NCBI GenBank assembly: GCA_025357635.1
Contig: JANXOV010000073.1
Location: forward strand, 37,766 to 101,765
Direction of reading: 5' to 3'
Length of the DNA stretch: 64,000 nt
Origin: Pseudomonadota bacterium
GTDB taxonomy: Bacteria > Pseudomonadota > Gammaproteobacteria > Steroidobacterales > Steroidobacteraceae
Positions within the stretch are counted from its first letter, which is position 1; every line of letters starts with the position of its first letter. The notes beneath the pieces are model-generated. The model was not told where the DNA came from and made no database searches. It saw only the letters and a list, made by a program, of their open reading frames with translations. Below, piece after piece: positions 17,932-27,240 of this stretch. Both the position numbers and the translations under genes were made by a program.

Positions 17932-18672
17932 CTATTCGCGCGGCAGGCCCGCCAACACGCTGTTGACGACGCCGCCATCGACAATGAGCTCATGGCCGTT
18001 GATGTAAGAGCCTTGATCCGAGGCCAGAAACAGCACCGCGTTGGCGATGTCCTGCGCCGTTCCCAGACGCCGCTGCGGCACGGCGCCGCCGCGCAGTTCA
18101 CGCACCCGCGGATTCGCATAGATTGGCGTCGACATTCCCGCATCGATGAAGCCCGGCGCAATCGCGTTGACGCGAACGCCGCCCGGGCCCCACTCCAGCG
18201 CCATATGCTGCGTCAGCGACACGATGGCCGCCTTGGTGGCCGGATAGGCGCCCGAACCGGGCGCCGGATGCGTGGCGTTGATCGAGGACATGTTGATGAT
18301 GACGCCGGAGCCGCGCTCGAGCATGCCGCGCGCAACCGCGCGCGCCGTGACGAAGGTGCCGATGAGATTGACGTTCACCGCGGCTTTGAAGTTCTCCAGG
18401 CTGTGCTCCAGCAAAGGACCGAAGCGCACGATGCCGGCGTTGTTGACCAGCACGTCCGGCGCAGCGCCGAGTGAGCGCAGCACGGCATCCACCGCCTGTT
18501 CATCGCTCACATCCACACCAAAGGCGACGCCGTCTTTGAGACTGAGCGCCACGGCGGCGGCGCGCGCCGCGTCCACATCCAGCACCGCGACGCGATAACC
18601 GGCCGCGGCGGCCGCGCACGCAATGGCCTCACCGATGCCTGCGCCCGCGCCGGTCACCATCATCGTCTTCAT
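17932..18672 (-). CDS. Short-chain dehydrogenase/reductase
   Basis: The product is 246 aa, with TGAGAGIG for NAD(P) binding, an Asp at the end of beta-2 (VAVLDVDA, favouring NAD), NNAGIV, and the catalytic Tyr/Lys in GAYPATKAAIVS. It ends with HELIVDGGVVNS. The ATG at 18672 overlaps the P450 stop (ATGA). An NAD-dependent alcohol dehydrogenase following two P450 genes suggests oxidation of a hydroxylated product. Confidence 0.88.
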   Translation of the reverse strand: MKTMMVTGAGAGIGEAIACAAAAAGYRVAVLDVDAARAAAVALSLKDGVAFGVDVSDEQAVDAVLRSLGAAPDVLVNNAGIVRFGPLLEHSLENFKAAVNVNLIGTFVTARAVARGMLERGSGVIINMSSINATHPAPGSGAYPATKAAIVSLTQHMALEWGPGGVRVNAIAPGFIDAGMSTPIYANPRVRELRGGAVPQRRLGTAQDIANAVLFLASDQGSYINGHELIVDGGVVNSVLAGLPRE

Positions 18673-19871
18673 ATCTTGAACTCCACGGGGTATCGGCCCC
18701 AATTCTGGCGCTGCGTGTTCGGGTCCGCCACCGGTGGGTCGCGCGGATCCGGCCGCGCGCCGGCCTGCAGCAACTCGGCCACGAGCAGGGTCACGAGACC
18801 ATATTGGTGAGTCGCCGGGTCGACATCCGAGCGGGCGATGATTCCGCCGTCCAGATCCCGGCCGAGGCACGCATGCACGCCGGTTCCGAACGTCAGACCG
18901 AAGGGAAACAAGCCCTGCGGCACGCGTCGGCCCGGCTTGAACTCATCCGCATCAGCGCCGAAAACGCTTTGATCCCGGTTTGCGGCCGCCAGGTCGATGA
19001 CGACGCGATCCTTCGAATCCAATTGGTCACCGGACTTCAACGTGACCGGGCAGGTGGGCCGGCGCCAGGCGACCGGACTGGCCGGGTGCAGGCGCATGCT
19101 CTCGTGCACGCAGCGCTGCACGAACAGCCGGTCGCGGCGCACCCGCGCCCAATCCTCGGGATGCTGATCGCACCAGGTGAAAATCTCGTGCATGGCATGC
19201 GCCATGGAGTTGGACGTGCTGTGCGAGCCGGCTTGCAGATAAAACGCCATCTCGCGCAGCAGCACATCGGGCGGCAGATCGATCTTGTCTTCGTTGCGAA
19301 GCAGCACCGTCAGCACATCGCGCGGCAATTCCTCCTCGTCGATTTCCCCTGCCGCCAGGCGTGCGATCAACGCCTGCCGGCGCGCCATGGAAGGGGTGAG
19401 AAATTCTTTCTGCAGTGCCGCCAGCGCGCTGCGCACCTCCGCCTGCACACGCAGCGGATCGCGCTTGGAGTGAACCAGGGTGGCGCCTTCGCTGAACGTC
19501 TTGACCAGGCCGAACAGCGCCTCGGTTTCCCCGACGGTTCCCGCCGGTCGGTCAATACCGGCGAAATCGGCGGTCAGATTTATGGTGACGCGGTAGCCGA
19601 ATTCGATGAGACTGGCGCGGCCGGCGTCGAGGTAGGGCTGCAAAGTCGCGCGCAGCGTCGCCGGAAAAACCTCGCGCTCGTAATAGGCAAAGAAGTTCTT
19701 GCGAAAAACGCGGAACTCCAGCAGCCGCCGCACCCGATGCTCCTCGCCATGCAGCGTCAGCAGCACCTTGTCCATGACGACGGCGCCCGCCTCGTACATG
19801 GATTGCGCCAGATCGGGATTGCGCAAGGCGGCGCCCGCCGCGTCGAACCCCGTCACGAAGGATTGCTTCAC
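18669..19871 (-). CDS. Cytochrome P450 (first of a tandem paralogous pair by position downstream)
   Basis: The product is 400 aa and soluble. The haem-thiolate loop FGTGVHACLGRDL and the ExxR motif in HESMRLHPASP are intact. The I-helix, normally AG-x-D/E-T-T/S, reads AGSHST: the acid is His and the Thr is Ser. After the haem Cys there is an insertion of roughly 14 residues (GGIIARSDVDPATHQY) before the L-helix resumes, shared with the upstream P450. It is coupled by ATGA overlaps at both ends. It likely oxygenates the operon's substrate; the ferredoxin and reductase are not in this window. Confidence 0.88.
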   Translation of the reverse strand: MKQSFVTGFDAAGAALRNPDLAQSMYEAGAVVMDKVLLTLHGEEHRVRRLLEFRVFRKNFFAYYEREVFPATLRATLQPYLDAGRASLIEFGYRVTINLTADFAGIDRPAGTVGETEALFGLVKTFSEGATLVHSKRDPLRVQAEVRSALAALQKEFLTPSMARRQALIARLAAGEIDEEELPRDVLTVLLRNEDKIDLPPDVLLREMAFYLQAGSHSTSNSMAHAMHEIFTWCDQHPEDWARVRRDRLFVQRCVHESMRLHPASPVAWRRPTCPVTLKSGDQLDSKDRVVIDLAAANRDQSVFGADADEFKPGRRVPQGLFPFGLTFGTGVHACLGRDLDGGIIARSDVDPATHQYGLVTLLVAELLQAGARPDPRDPPVADPNTQRQNWGRYPVEFKI

Positions 19872-21082
19872 GGCAACGAAAACACGATCGGATACCGCAA
19901 CCAGGTCTCGCGTTCGGTGCTCAGATCCTGTTGCGGTCCCTCCTGAGGATCGGGCCGCACACCATGCATCAATAGCTCACGCGCCACCAGGGTGATCGTT
20001 CCGTACTGATGCGTGTTCGAATCGGTGGTGGCCTTGGGGATGTCACCTGCCGCCAGGTTCTTGCCCAGGCAGCTGTGAACCCCGACCCCGAATGTCAGTC
20101 CGTAAGGCATGTGCGGCGGTGACTTCGCGCGCTGCGGATTGAATGCCGCGGCATCCTCTCCGAATGCGTCGACCTGGCGATTGGCCTGAAACAGACTCAC
20201 CACCACGGTGTCATCGACGCCGGCCACCTCACCCTGCGCCAGCGTCACCGGGCACAGAGGGCGGCGCTTGGAAACCGGGCTGGCCGGGTGCAGCCGAAAA
20301 CTCTCATGCACGCAACGCTGCAGATACAAGGGCTCAGCGAGCAGCCGCGCCCGCTGCGCCGGATCCCGAGCGCACAGCTCGAACAGCTCGTGCATGACAT
20401 GCGAAATCGAATGCACCGAGGTATGGGCGCCGGCCAGAAAATAAAAGGCGGTTTCGCGCAACATCATGTCCCGCGGCAGATCCACCTGTTCTTCGTTGCG
20501 GACAAGAAGCGTCAGGATATCGCGCGGCAGGCTGTCCTCTGCGATCACGCCTTGCCGGAATTGCGCAACCAAGGCCACGCGCCGCGCCACCGACGGATTG
20601 AAATAGCGCGCTTCGAACTCCTGCATGCCCTGCGTGATCGATGCCTTGAGCGCGGCAAACTCCTCGCGCGATCCCTTGAACTGGCCGATGGTGGCGGCGT
20701 TGCCGAATACGCGCAGCAATCGCACCAGATCCGCCGTTTCGGCCTCCGTGCGCAACGGCCGGTCGATGCCCGCGAAATCGGCGGTCAATCCGACCATGCA
20801 CTGATAGGCCACGTCGATGAGATCCACTCGAACCGCGGCGACGAACGGCAGCAGCGTTTCGCGAATGACTTTCGGCAGCACCTGCGTTTCGTAATAGGCG
20901 AAGAAATCCTTCTTGAAAATCTTCATTTCCAGCAGGCGCCGCCGGCGATGCTCCTCGCCGTGCAAGGTCACGAGCACCCGGTCCATCAGCGCCGCTCCTT
21001 CGTCGTACAAGGATTGCTTCAGATCCGCAATGGACAGCGTTTGCTGCGCTTCGCGAAAGCCGGTGACGGTGATGGTTGCCAT
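19868..21082 (-). CDS. Cytochrome P450 (second paralogue)
   Basis: The product is 404 aa and a close paralogue of the next gene: both have LTLHGEEHR, TADFAGIDRP, the haem loop (here FGVGVHSCLGKNL) and HESFRLHPASP. The I-helix reads AGAHTS, so Thr is kept but the acidic residue is His. The same kind of insertion follows the haem Cys (AAGDIPKATTDSNTHQY). The N-terminus is short, starting at the strand before helix B, but a 400-aa length is normal for bacterial P450s. It starts 2 nt after the amidohydrolase stop. Confidence 0.88.
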   Translation of the reverse strand: MATITVTGFREAQQTLSIADLKQSLYDEGAALMDRVLVTLHGEEHRRRRLLEMKIFKKDFFAYYETQVLPKVIRETLLPFVAAVRVDLIDVAYQCMVGLTADFAGIDRPLRTEAETADLVRLLRVFGNAATIGQFKGSREEFAALKASITQGMQEFEARYFNPSVARRVALVAQFRQGVIAEDSLPRDILTLLVRNEEQVDLPRDMMLRETAFYFLAGAHTSVHSISHVMHELFELCARDPAQRARLLAEPLYLQRCVHESFRLHPASPVSKRRPLCPVTLAQGEVAGVDDTVVVSLFQANRQVDAFGEDAAAFNPQRAKSPPHMPYGLTFGVGVHSCLGKNLAAGDIPKATTDSNTHQYGTITLVARELLMHGVRPDPQEGPQQDLSTERETWLRYPIVFSLP

Positions 21083-21084
21083 GA

Positions 21085-22422
21085 TCAGTGTTTCCGGCCG
21101 CGCATCGCCAGCTCGCGTGTCAGAATCTGGCTGGAATACAGGCTGACGCGCCAGCCCGGAATCGCGCGACGCTCGCGTTCCGGCCGCTGCAGATCGACGA
21201 AATGGCCATCGGCCATGACGTATTTCATTTTCGAGCGATCACCGAGCACGGTGACGTCTTTGGACGGATCACCCTGAAGAACGATCAGGTCGGCGAGCCG
21301 GCCCGCGGCAATTTCACCCACCTGCCCTTCCATGCGCAATGCGCGCGCCGCATCGAAGGTCGCCGCACGGATGGCTTGCAGCGGCGTAAACCCCAGGTCG
21401 CGCACGAACACTTCAAGTTCGCGGTAATGCCACTCCCCCAGGGGAGTCAGCGAGAACCCGCTCTCGGTTCCGCACAACAAGGGCACTCCCGCCGCGTGCA
21501 GCCGCTGCAGCATGACGGCGCTGTCGGCAATCTCGCGGCGGAACATTTCCTGCAGCGCCGGGTCGGCGTTCACCGCATCGCCGTAGTCGGCCAGATTCGC
21601 CTGGAACGCAAACGTCGGCACCACCGGCACCTTGCGTTCGCATACGGCATCGAAGGCTTCTTCGTCCATGTGCGTTGCATGCAAAATCATGTCGAACCCG
21701 GCGCGCACGGCGTCGCGCGTACTGCCGGCGTTGCGGCAATGACCGACCACCGGGATGCCCAGCGCATGGGCCGCATCGCACACCGTACGCAATTCATCCA
21801 TGGACCAGACCGTGAGCTCGCCCTGCGATCGCTGCCTCGGGATCAGGCCGGTCACATGCACCTTGATCCAGTCGACGCCGTTTTTGATCTGCCGCCTGAC
21901 TTCGGCGACGATTTCGTCGCGCGAACGCACGATCACCGCATAGCCGCGGATGCCCTCGTCCGGAAACAGCCGCCCGGCGGTGCCGCCGACCGAGGTCAGC
22001 AGCGCGTGCCCGCCCGTGGTCATGCGCGGACCTTCGACGATGCCGGCCTCGATCGCATCGCGCAGATCCGTACCGATCTCGAAAATGGAATCCGCATCGA
22101 AGAAACCGGTGACGCCGGCGCACAGCAGCTTGCGCATGTCGGCCGCGGCGATGATGGCGGAGAGCGCGGCGCGGCGATGAAAGAACAGCTCGTCGTTGGA
22201 GCGCGGCGCATCGAAGGTGACATGGCAATGCGCGTCGATGAGGCCGGGCATGAGCGTTGCGCCGGCGATGTCGATGCGCCGAAGGTCGAGGATCAGCGCT
22301 GCGCGCTGCGCCGCTTGCGCACCGGTGGCGGTAATCCTGTTTCCCTCCACCAGAACGTCGACGGCACGGGCGGGTGCGCCCGTGCCGTCGATGACACTAC
22401 CATTCTGAAACAGAACCGCCAT
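21085..22422 (-). CDS. Imidazolonepropionase-like amidohydrolase
   Basis: The product is 445 aa. The metal-binding strand LMPGLIDAHCHV, the Lys region WIKVHVTGL, HCRNAGS, ILHATHMDEE and the late CGTESGF are characteristic of the amidohydrolase family 1 / prolidase-like branch. The C-terminal small beta-domain includes GRLADLIVLQGDP. No signal peptide is present, so it is cytoplasmic, unlike the secreted homologue at 46217-47506. It follows the TonB receptor by one base. The natural bond could be an amide, lactam or lactone. Confidence 0.86.
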   Translation of the reverse strand: MAVLFQNGSVIDGTGAPARAVDVLVEGNRITATGAQAAQRAALILDLRRIDIAGATLMPGLIDAHCHVTFDAPRSNDELFFHRRAALSAIIAAADMRKLLCAGVTGFFDADSIFEIGTDLRDAIEAGIVEGPRMTTGGHALLTSVGGTAGRLFPDEGIRGYAVIVRSRDEIVAEVRRQIKNGVDWIKVHVTGLIPRQRSQGELTVWSMDELRTVCDAAHALGIPVVGHCRNAGSTRDAVRAGFDMILHATHMDEEAFDAVCERKVPVVPTFAFQANLADYGDAVNADPALQEMFRREIADSAVMLQRLHAAGVPLLCGTESGFSLTPLGEWHYRELEVFVRDLGFTPLQAIRAATFDAARALRMEGQVGEIAAGRLADLIVLQGDPSKDVTVLGDRSKMKYVMADGHFVDLQRPERERRAIPGWRVSLYSSQILTRELAMRGRKH

Positions 22423-22423
22423 A

Positions 22424-24799
22424 TCAGAACTTCAGCTGTACATCCACTCCGTAAGTGCGCGGCGGGCTGAGCGTTCCGAATGTCCACAGTCCGGCCACCG
22501 GCACCGCACTGTTGCCGGGTCCCGCGTTGTAGTTGGTGCCGACGTCAAGCACGTGCAGGAAATGCCGCTCGTCCGTCAGGTTCTTGGCCCAGGCCGTGAC
22601 CTTCCAGGACTTCGCATCATAGGCGAGCATCAGATCCAGATTGCCGTAGGACTTGATGAGGCCGGGATTGCTGCTGAAAGCGCCCTGCGGGCTGACGTCA
22701 TAGGGCGACAGCGTGTTCGCAACGATGTAGTAGTCGTCCTTGTAGGCATAGTTGGCGCCGTAGTCAATGCTGTGGCCGTTGGAAAGCGACTGCTCATACA
22801 GAAGGTTCACCGCGGCCGTGAACTTGGGCGCACGCCGCAGCTTGAAGCCTTTCTTGTCGACGGTACCGCCGGAGAGGCCCGGCACATTCCAGCTGTCGTA
22901 CTTGGCATCGAGATAGCCCAGATTGATCCCAGCGGTGAAGCCCTGCACCGGCACCGCGGTCAGTTCCAATTCGGCGCCCTTGAGCGTGGCTGAAGCCGCG
23001 TTCTGCACCAGCGTCACCGTCACCAGATTCGGATCCGGGAACACCACGTCTTCCTGCTTGTTGGTGTACTTGGTGTGGAACACGGCGAGGTTCGCGCGCA
23101 GGCGATTGTCCATCCACTGTGTCTTGGCGCCCAACTCGACCGACTTCACCTTCTCCGGCTCATACGGCCCGAGGGTCTTCGGATCGCTGGAACGGCCGTT
23201 GAAGCCGCCCGAGCGGAAGCCTTCCGAATAGGTGGCATACACCATCTTCGACGGATCGACGCGCCAGGACAGGTTCACGCGCGGCGTGAACTTGGACCAG
23301 GTACGCCGGCCGGTCTGCGTGATGGTATTGCCGTTCACGTCCACATACGAGGCGATGTAGTTGCCGGCATCGCAGGTGCCGAAGCTGCTCTGCACGGCGG
23401 AAAGATCGGTCGGATCGTAGTTGATGGCGCAGGCGTCTTTCTTCTCACGCGTGTAGCGGCCGCCGACACTCAGGGTGAAATTGTCGATGAACTCCCAATC
23501 CACCTGGCCAAACAGCGCCGAGGAGGTGGTGCCCTGTTTGTAGTACGGCGCACCGAACGGGCCGCCGCCAAAGAAGGTCAGCTGACGCAGGTTATAGCTG
23601 CCGTCGAAGTAGTAGGCGCCGAGCGTGGAACGCAGCTTGGAGGTCCAGTCCGACTCGAGGCGCAGCTCTTCGCTGAACTGATGGCTGCTCTGCGGCCGCA
23701 CCGTATTGAAGAACGACAACTCAAATGGCGGCGTCACTCCCGGCGGCGACAGCGTGGTCGTCTGGCCGTCGAATTCCTCGATCGCATCTTCCTTGACATC
23801 GCGGTAACCGGTGACCGAGACGATGCGCTGCGTGTCGCTGATCTGCCACTTCGCGTTCAACGTGGCGGCCTTGGTCTTGAGGAAGGCCGTCTGCTCCAGC
23901 GAGGTGTGGGTGGTGCCGTGATAGTTCTCATCGCCCGCCGGCGCGCCGCCGACAAAGGCGCCCAGTACTTCCAGCGGTCCGGTGATGGAGGTCACCGGGC
24001 GCGTCGGGGACTTGTCGTCGAAGTAATCCAGGATCAGGCCCAACTCCAGCTTGTCCGTGGCCGCGAGCGTCGTGAACAGCGAAACGCCGGTGAAGGCCGT
24101 GTCGCCCTCGCGCTTGCCGTTGCGCGTGTAAGTCACGTTCTTCCAATACCCGCCGCCGGACTGGCGCACCACTGACAGCTTGGTCTTGAGCTTGCCGTCG
24201 AAGGCGGCGTCGAAGTTCAGCACCGCATGGCCGTCGAACTGCTGGAAGCGTCCGTAGCCCAGCTGCAGCTTGCCACCGAACTCGCCGGTGGGCGCGGCGC
24301 GGCGGATGTTGAGCAGACCGCCGATGGTGTTGCGGCCGAACAGCGTGCCCTGCGGCCCGCGCAGCACTTCGATGTCGGCCGCGTCGAACATCTGCAGCAG
24401 CGCACCGGTGGTGTTGGCGAGATAGATGCCGTCCAAATACACGGCGACCGCCGGGTCGAAGGACTTCTCCACATCGTTCAACTGCATGCCGCGGATGGAA
24501 ATGGCCGCGGTGCCGTTGCCCAGGATCGGATCCACGATGAGGTTGGGCGCAAGCTGTGCCACGCCTTGTATGTCGCGCGAATGCGAGCGCTCGATGGCCG
24601 CCGCGTCCAGCGCGGTAAGTGCGATGGGCACGCTCTGCGCGCTTTCGTCGCGCTTTTGAGCCTGCACGATGATTTCTTCAAGTCCTACGACTTCCGCCAC
24701 AGGTTTGACGTCCGCCGCGGACACGGGCAGGGCGAAGGCGCTCACCGCCAGCCCGGCACACAGGGCCGACAACCACTTGTTGGATAAATATTTGTTCAC
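22424..24799 (-). CDS. TonB-dependent outer-membrane receptor
   Basis: The product is 791 aa from a GTG at 24799, preceded by GGGAGCGGGAA. This start gives a proper signal peptide (LSALCAGLAVSAFALPVSAA). A TonB-box-like EEIIVQAQKRDES, the plug (VPIALTALDAAAIE ... IRGMQLNDVEKS) and the barrel with the C-terminal aromatic YGVDVQLKF follow. The plug family resembles receptors for hydrophobic or plant-derived organics rather than siderophores. It is the first gene of the 12-gene operon and probably imports its substrate. An ATG at 24871 would add a non-signal-like extension. Confidence 0.9.
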   Translation of the reverse strand: MNKYLSNKWLSALCAGLAVSAFALPVSAADVKPVAEVVGLEEIIVQAQKRDESAQSVPIALTALDAAAIERSHSRDIQGVAQLAPNLIVDPILGNGTAAISIRGMQLNDVEKSFDPAVAVYLDGIYLANTTGALLQMFDAADIEVLRGPQGTLFGRNTIGGLLNIRRAAPTGEFGGKLQLGYGRFQQFDGHAVLNFDAAFDGKLKTKLSVVRQSGGGYWKNVTYTRNGKREGDTAFTGVSLFTTLAATDKLELGLILDYFDDKSPTRPVTSITGPLEVLGAFVGGAPAGDENYHGTTHTSLEQTAFLKTKAATLNAKWQISDTQRIVSVTGYRDVKEDAIEEFDGQTTTLSPPGVTPPFELSFFNTVRPQSSHQFSEELRLESDWTSKLRSTLGAYYFDGSYNLRQLTFFGGGPFGAPYYKQGTTSSALFGQVDWEFIDNFTLSVGGRYTREKKDACAINYDPTDLSAVQSSFGTCDAGNYIASYVDVNGNTITQTGRRTWSKFTPRVNLSWRVDPSKMVYATYSEGFRSGGFNGRSSDPKTLGPYEPEKVKSVELGAKTQWMDNRLRANLAVFHTKYTNKQEDVVFPDPNLVTVTLVQNAASATLKGAELELTAVPVQGFTAGINLGYLDAKYDSWNVPGLSGGTVDKKGFKLRRAPKFTAAVNLLYEQSLSNGHSIDYGANYAYKDDYYIVANTLSPYDVSPQGAFSSNPGLIKSYGNLDLMLAYDAKSWKVTAWAKNLTDERHFLHVLDVGTNYNAGPGNSAVPVAGLWTFGTLSPPRTYGVDVQLKF

Positions 24800-24862
24800 T
24801 TCCCGCTCCCCGATGTTGTGGAATGGCCGGGGTTCGACGCACCGGCTCGCGATAACCCCTGG

Positions 24863-24893
24863 ATAATACATCGAAATCGATCTAAATGAGCAA
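24863..24893 (-). promoter_or_regulatory. Promoter of the TonB-receptor operon with palindromic operator
   Basis: On the minus strand, a -10-like TATTAT (24868-24863) has a possible -35 TTGCTC (24893-24888, spacing 19). Between them, one base from the -10, lies a perfect 5-2-5 palindrome, ATCGA-AA-TCGAT (24870-24881). An element with one change occurs at the same place in the coxL promoter. A repressor bound here would block RNA polymerase. Confidence 0.5.
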
Positions 24894-24905
24894 TCGCAGA
24901 TTGTC

Positions 24906-26006
24906 TCATTCACGCAACCCCGCCTGGCGCATCAGCGGCAGGATCTTCTGCTTGAACTGCGTCAGGCCGGCATCGTAGTTGAGCCAGCTGAGGGTGATGC
25001 CGTCGAGTCCGGCGCGGGAAAACGCCAGCATTCCTTCGACGACCTGTTCGGCCGTCCCCACCAGGGGAATGGCGCCATAGCCGGCGATGAGATTGGATGC
25101 CATCGCCTCCCAGCCCGTCCCCAGCGCGCTCTTGGAGTTCGGGACTAGCACATCTAATAGGTTGCGGACGCCGGGCCAGTCGCCCTTCACATTCACATAG
25201 TCGTTGACGTACTCGCGCGCCTCGCGCTCGGTGTCACGGCACACCACATAGGCCTGGCCGAATACCTGCATGCGGCGGCCAAATTTCTCCGCTGCAATGC
25301 GTTTGCCGGTCGCCGCAATTTCTCCGGCCGCCGCGATGTCCTTGGCGACGACGAAATTCAAGTCCGCATGCTGGGCGGCGAACAGCTGACCGCGCGCGCT
25401 GTTGCCGGCGCTCATCAACGGCGGATGTGGGGATTGGACCGGCTTGGGTTCGGAGTAGGCCCCCGGCGAGGGGAAGTAGGGGCCCTCATGATCGAACTCG
25501 CCTTTCGCCGTCCACAGCCGCTTGCACAGCGTGATCCAATCGTCGGCGACGTCATAGCGCACGTCATGCTCCTTCTGCGGCACGCCGAACATGCCGATTT
25601 CCTTCGAGTTCCAGCCGGCCACGATGTTCAGCCCGAAGCGCCCCCTGGAGATGTGGTCGATGGTCGCGACTTCCTTGGCCGCGCGGATCGGATGCACCGT
25701 GGGCACATGGAAGGTCGCGAAGACGGATATCTTGCTGGTCACGGCCGACAGCCCGGCCGCCCAGGTGAAGGTCTCGAAATTGCGGTGATTGAAGTTGACG
25801 TTGCCGCCCATCCCCTTCCACCGCGCCACCGGAATGATGGCCTCGATGCCGGCGGATTCAGCCAATTGGGCGATGCGCACCGATTCGTCCCAGGTGACCT
25901 GCAAGACTTCCGGCGAATCGGTCATGGAGCAGCCGCCGCTGACATTCAAGCCGAAAACGGCCAGCTTGAGCTTGTGCGGACTGGTCAGGATCGGATTGTT
26001 GGACAT
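24906..26006 (-). CDS. Luciferase-like (LLM) flavin-dependent monooxygenase, RutA-like
   Basis: The product is 366 aa. The pattern of flavin monooxygenases of the bacterial-luciferase group is clear: ARWKGMGGNVNFNHRN, ETFTWAAGLSAVTSKI, ATIDHISRGRFGLNIVAGWN and LMSAGNSARG. These match RutA (pyrimidine ring-opening monooxygenase) and related dibenzothiophene-sulfone or nitrilotriacetate enzymes, which need a flavin reductase partner not found here. The ATG at 26006 gives MSNNPILTSP; an in-frame ATG at 26075 adds an unlikely extension. It lies 106 bp upstream of the TonB-receptor start on the same strand. Confidence 0.85.
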   Translation of the reverse strand: MSNNPILTSPHKLKLAVFGLNVSGGCSMTDSPEVLQVTWDESVRIAQLAESAGIEAIIPVARWKGMGGNVNFNHRNFETFTWAAGLSAVTSKISVFATFHVPTVHPIRAAKEVATIDHISRGRFGLNIVAGWNSKEIGMFGVPQKEHDVRYDVADDWITLCKRLWTAKGEFDHEGPYFPSPGAYSEPKPVQSPHPPLMSAGNSARGQLFAAQHADLNFVVAKDIAAAGEIAATGKRIAAEKFGRRMQVFGQAYVVCRDTEREAREYVNDYVNVKGDWPGVRNLLDVLVPNSKSALGTGWEAMASNLIAGYGAIPLVGTAEQVVEGMLAFSRAGLDGITLSWLNYDAGLTQFKQKILPLMRQAGLRE

Positions 26007-26102
26007 GGGCTTTTCGACTTTTGTTGAGTATGTTTGAATCGCAGCAAGGCAGCCTATCTTAACATTGCATTTCACGCGCAGAACATCAATGCCCGTCAGT
26101 CT

Positions 26103-27230
26103 CTAGACGCGCGGGCCGAGCATTCGTGCCAGATCCAAAATGGTGTCGAGGTTATGCGCCGATGCGTTGCGATGAGCGTGACGCGCCAATACGCCAGCGC
26201 CGGCGGCGAGCGGCTGGTAGCCGGCGTGCCGCCGCAGCGGGTTGATCCAAACCAATTCGTGACTGGAACGCACCAAACGCGCCAGCTCCAGGTCCAGCAC
26301 CTCGATGCCGTCGCGTTCCAGGCCATCGGTGAGCAGCAGCACCTGCGCGCCTCGACCCAGCACGCGCCGGCCCCAGAGGCGGCTGAACTCCGCCAGGCTT
26401 TCGCCCAATCGCGTGCCGCCGTCCCAGTCCGGCACACGCCGCGAGACCGCGCGCATCGCGGCATCCGGGTCTGACTCTTTCAATTCGCGCGTGACGCGGG
26501 TCAGGCGGGTGGCAAACACGAAGGTCTCGATTCGCCCGCCCCCTCGGCTCAGGGCGTGAGCGAAATGCAAGAACATGCGCGAATAGACGGCCATCGAGCC
26601 GGAGATGTCGATCAGCAGCACCCAATCCCTCGGCCGCCATTGCGGGGCGCGAAACAACACAATGTCGGTCTGCCGGCTGCGCAGCATGCGCTTCAGATCC
26701 ACGCTGCGGCCGGCGCTGTCGGATTCCCAGCGGCGCGAGCGCCTCCATGTGCTGCGGGCCGGCGCCGCAGCGATCAGGCGGCGCGCCGCCTCCAGTTCAG
26801 CCACTGTCATCTGCTCAAAATCCTTCGAGGCAAGCCGCTCCAGCCGCGATTCGGTGCCAGTAGCGATGCGCTCGTGACGATCCGGACCGCGCAGCAGCTG
26901 CACATCGCCGCGGCTGGCCAGGCTTTGCGCAAGACGCCGTGCCGCGGGGGGAGCCTCAAGTCCCTTGGATTTCGCCGTCAGCGGATCGCTGCCCGGCAGC
27001 GTCCACGATTGCAGGGGGAAAAACGCATCGAATACATGCTCGAACAGGGCCAGATCCGCCGGATCGCGAATCAGCGTGGCGCACAGGGCCGCGCGCACAT
27101 CATCGCGCGCCGCGAGTCCCACGGCGGCCAGCGCAGCATTGGCATCCAGCATCGAGCCGCTGCCGATTTTCACGCCGCCCGCCCGCAGCGCGCGGGTCAG
27201 TTCGGGCAGACTGGATGACAGATGCGCCAC
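26103..27230 (-). CDS. coxE: VWA-domain CoxE-like protein
   Basis: The product is 375 aa from a GTG start. The C-terminal half is a von Willebrand A domain with a MIDAS motif in LLIDISGSMAVYSR and TDGLERDG. The N-terminal half is the helical CoxE-type extension. CoxE works with the MoxR-type AAA ATPase CoxD in maturation of molybdenum hydroxylases, where it helps form the sulfurated Cu/Mo cofactor. It begins 10 nt after coxD and ends the leftward cox operon. Confidence 0.85.
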   Translation of the reverse strand: MAHLSSSLPELTRALRAGGVKIGSGSMLDANAALAAVGLAARDDVRAALCATLIRDPADLALFEHVFDAFFPLQSWTLPGSDPLTAKSKGLEAPPAARRLAQSLASRGDVQLLRGPDRHERIATGTESRLERLASKDFEQMTVAELEAARRLIAAAPARSTWRRSRRWESDSAGRSVDLKRMLRSRQTDIVLFRAPQWRPRDWVLLIDISGSMAVYSRMFLHFAHALSRGGGRIETFVFATRLTRVTRELKESDPDAAMRAVSRRVPDWDGGTRLGESLAEFSRLWGRRVLGRGAQVLLLTDGLERDGIEVLDLELARLVRSSHELVWINPLRRHAGYQPLAAGAGVLARHAHRNASAHNLDTILDLARMLGPRV

Positions 27231-27240
27231 CGGCTTGCGC

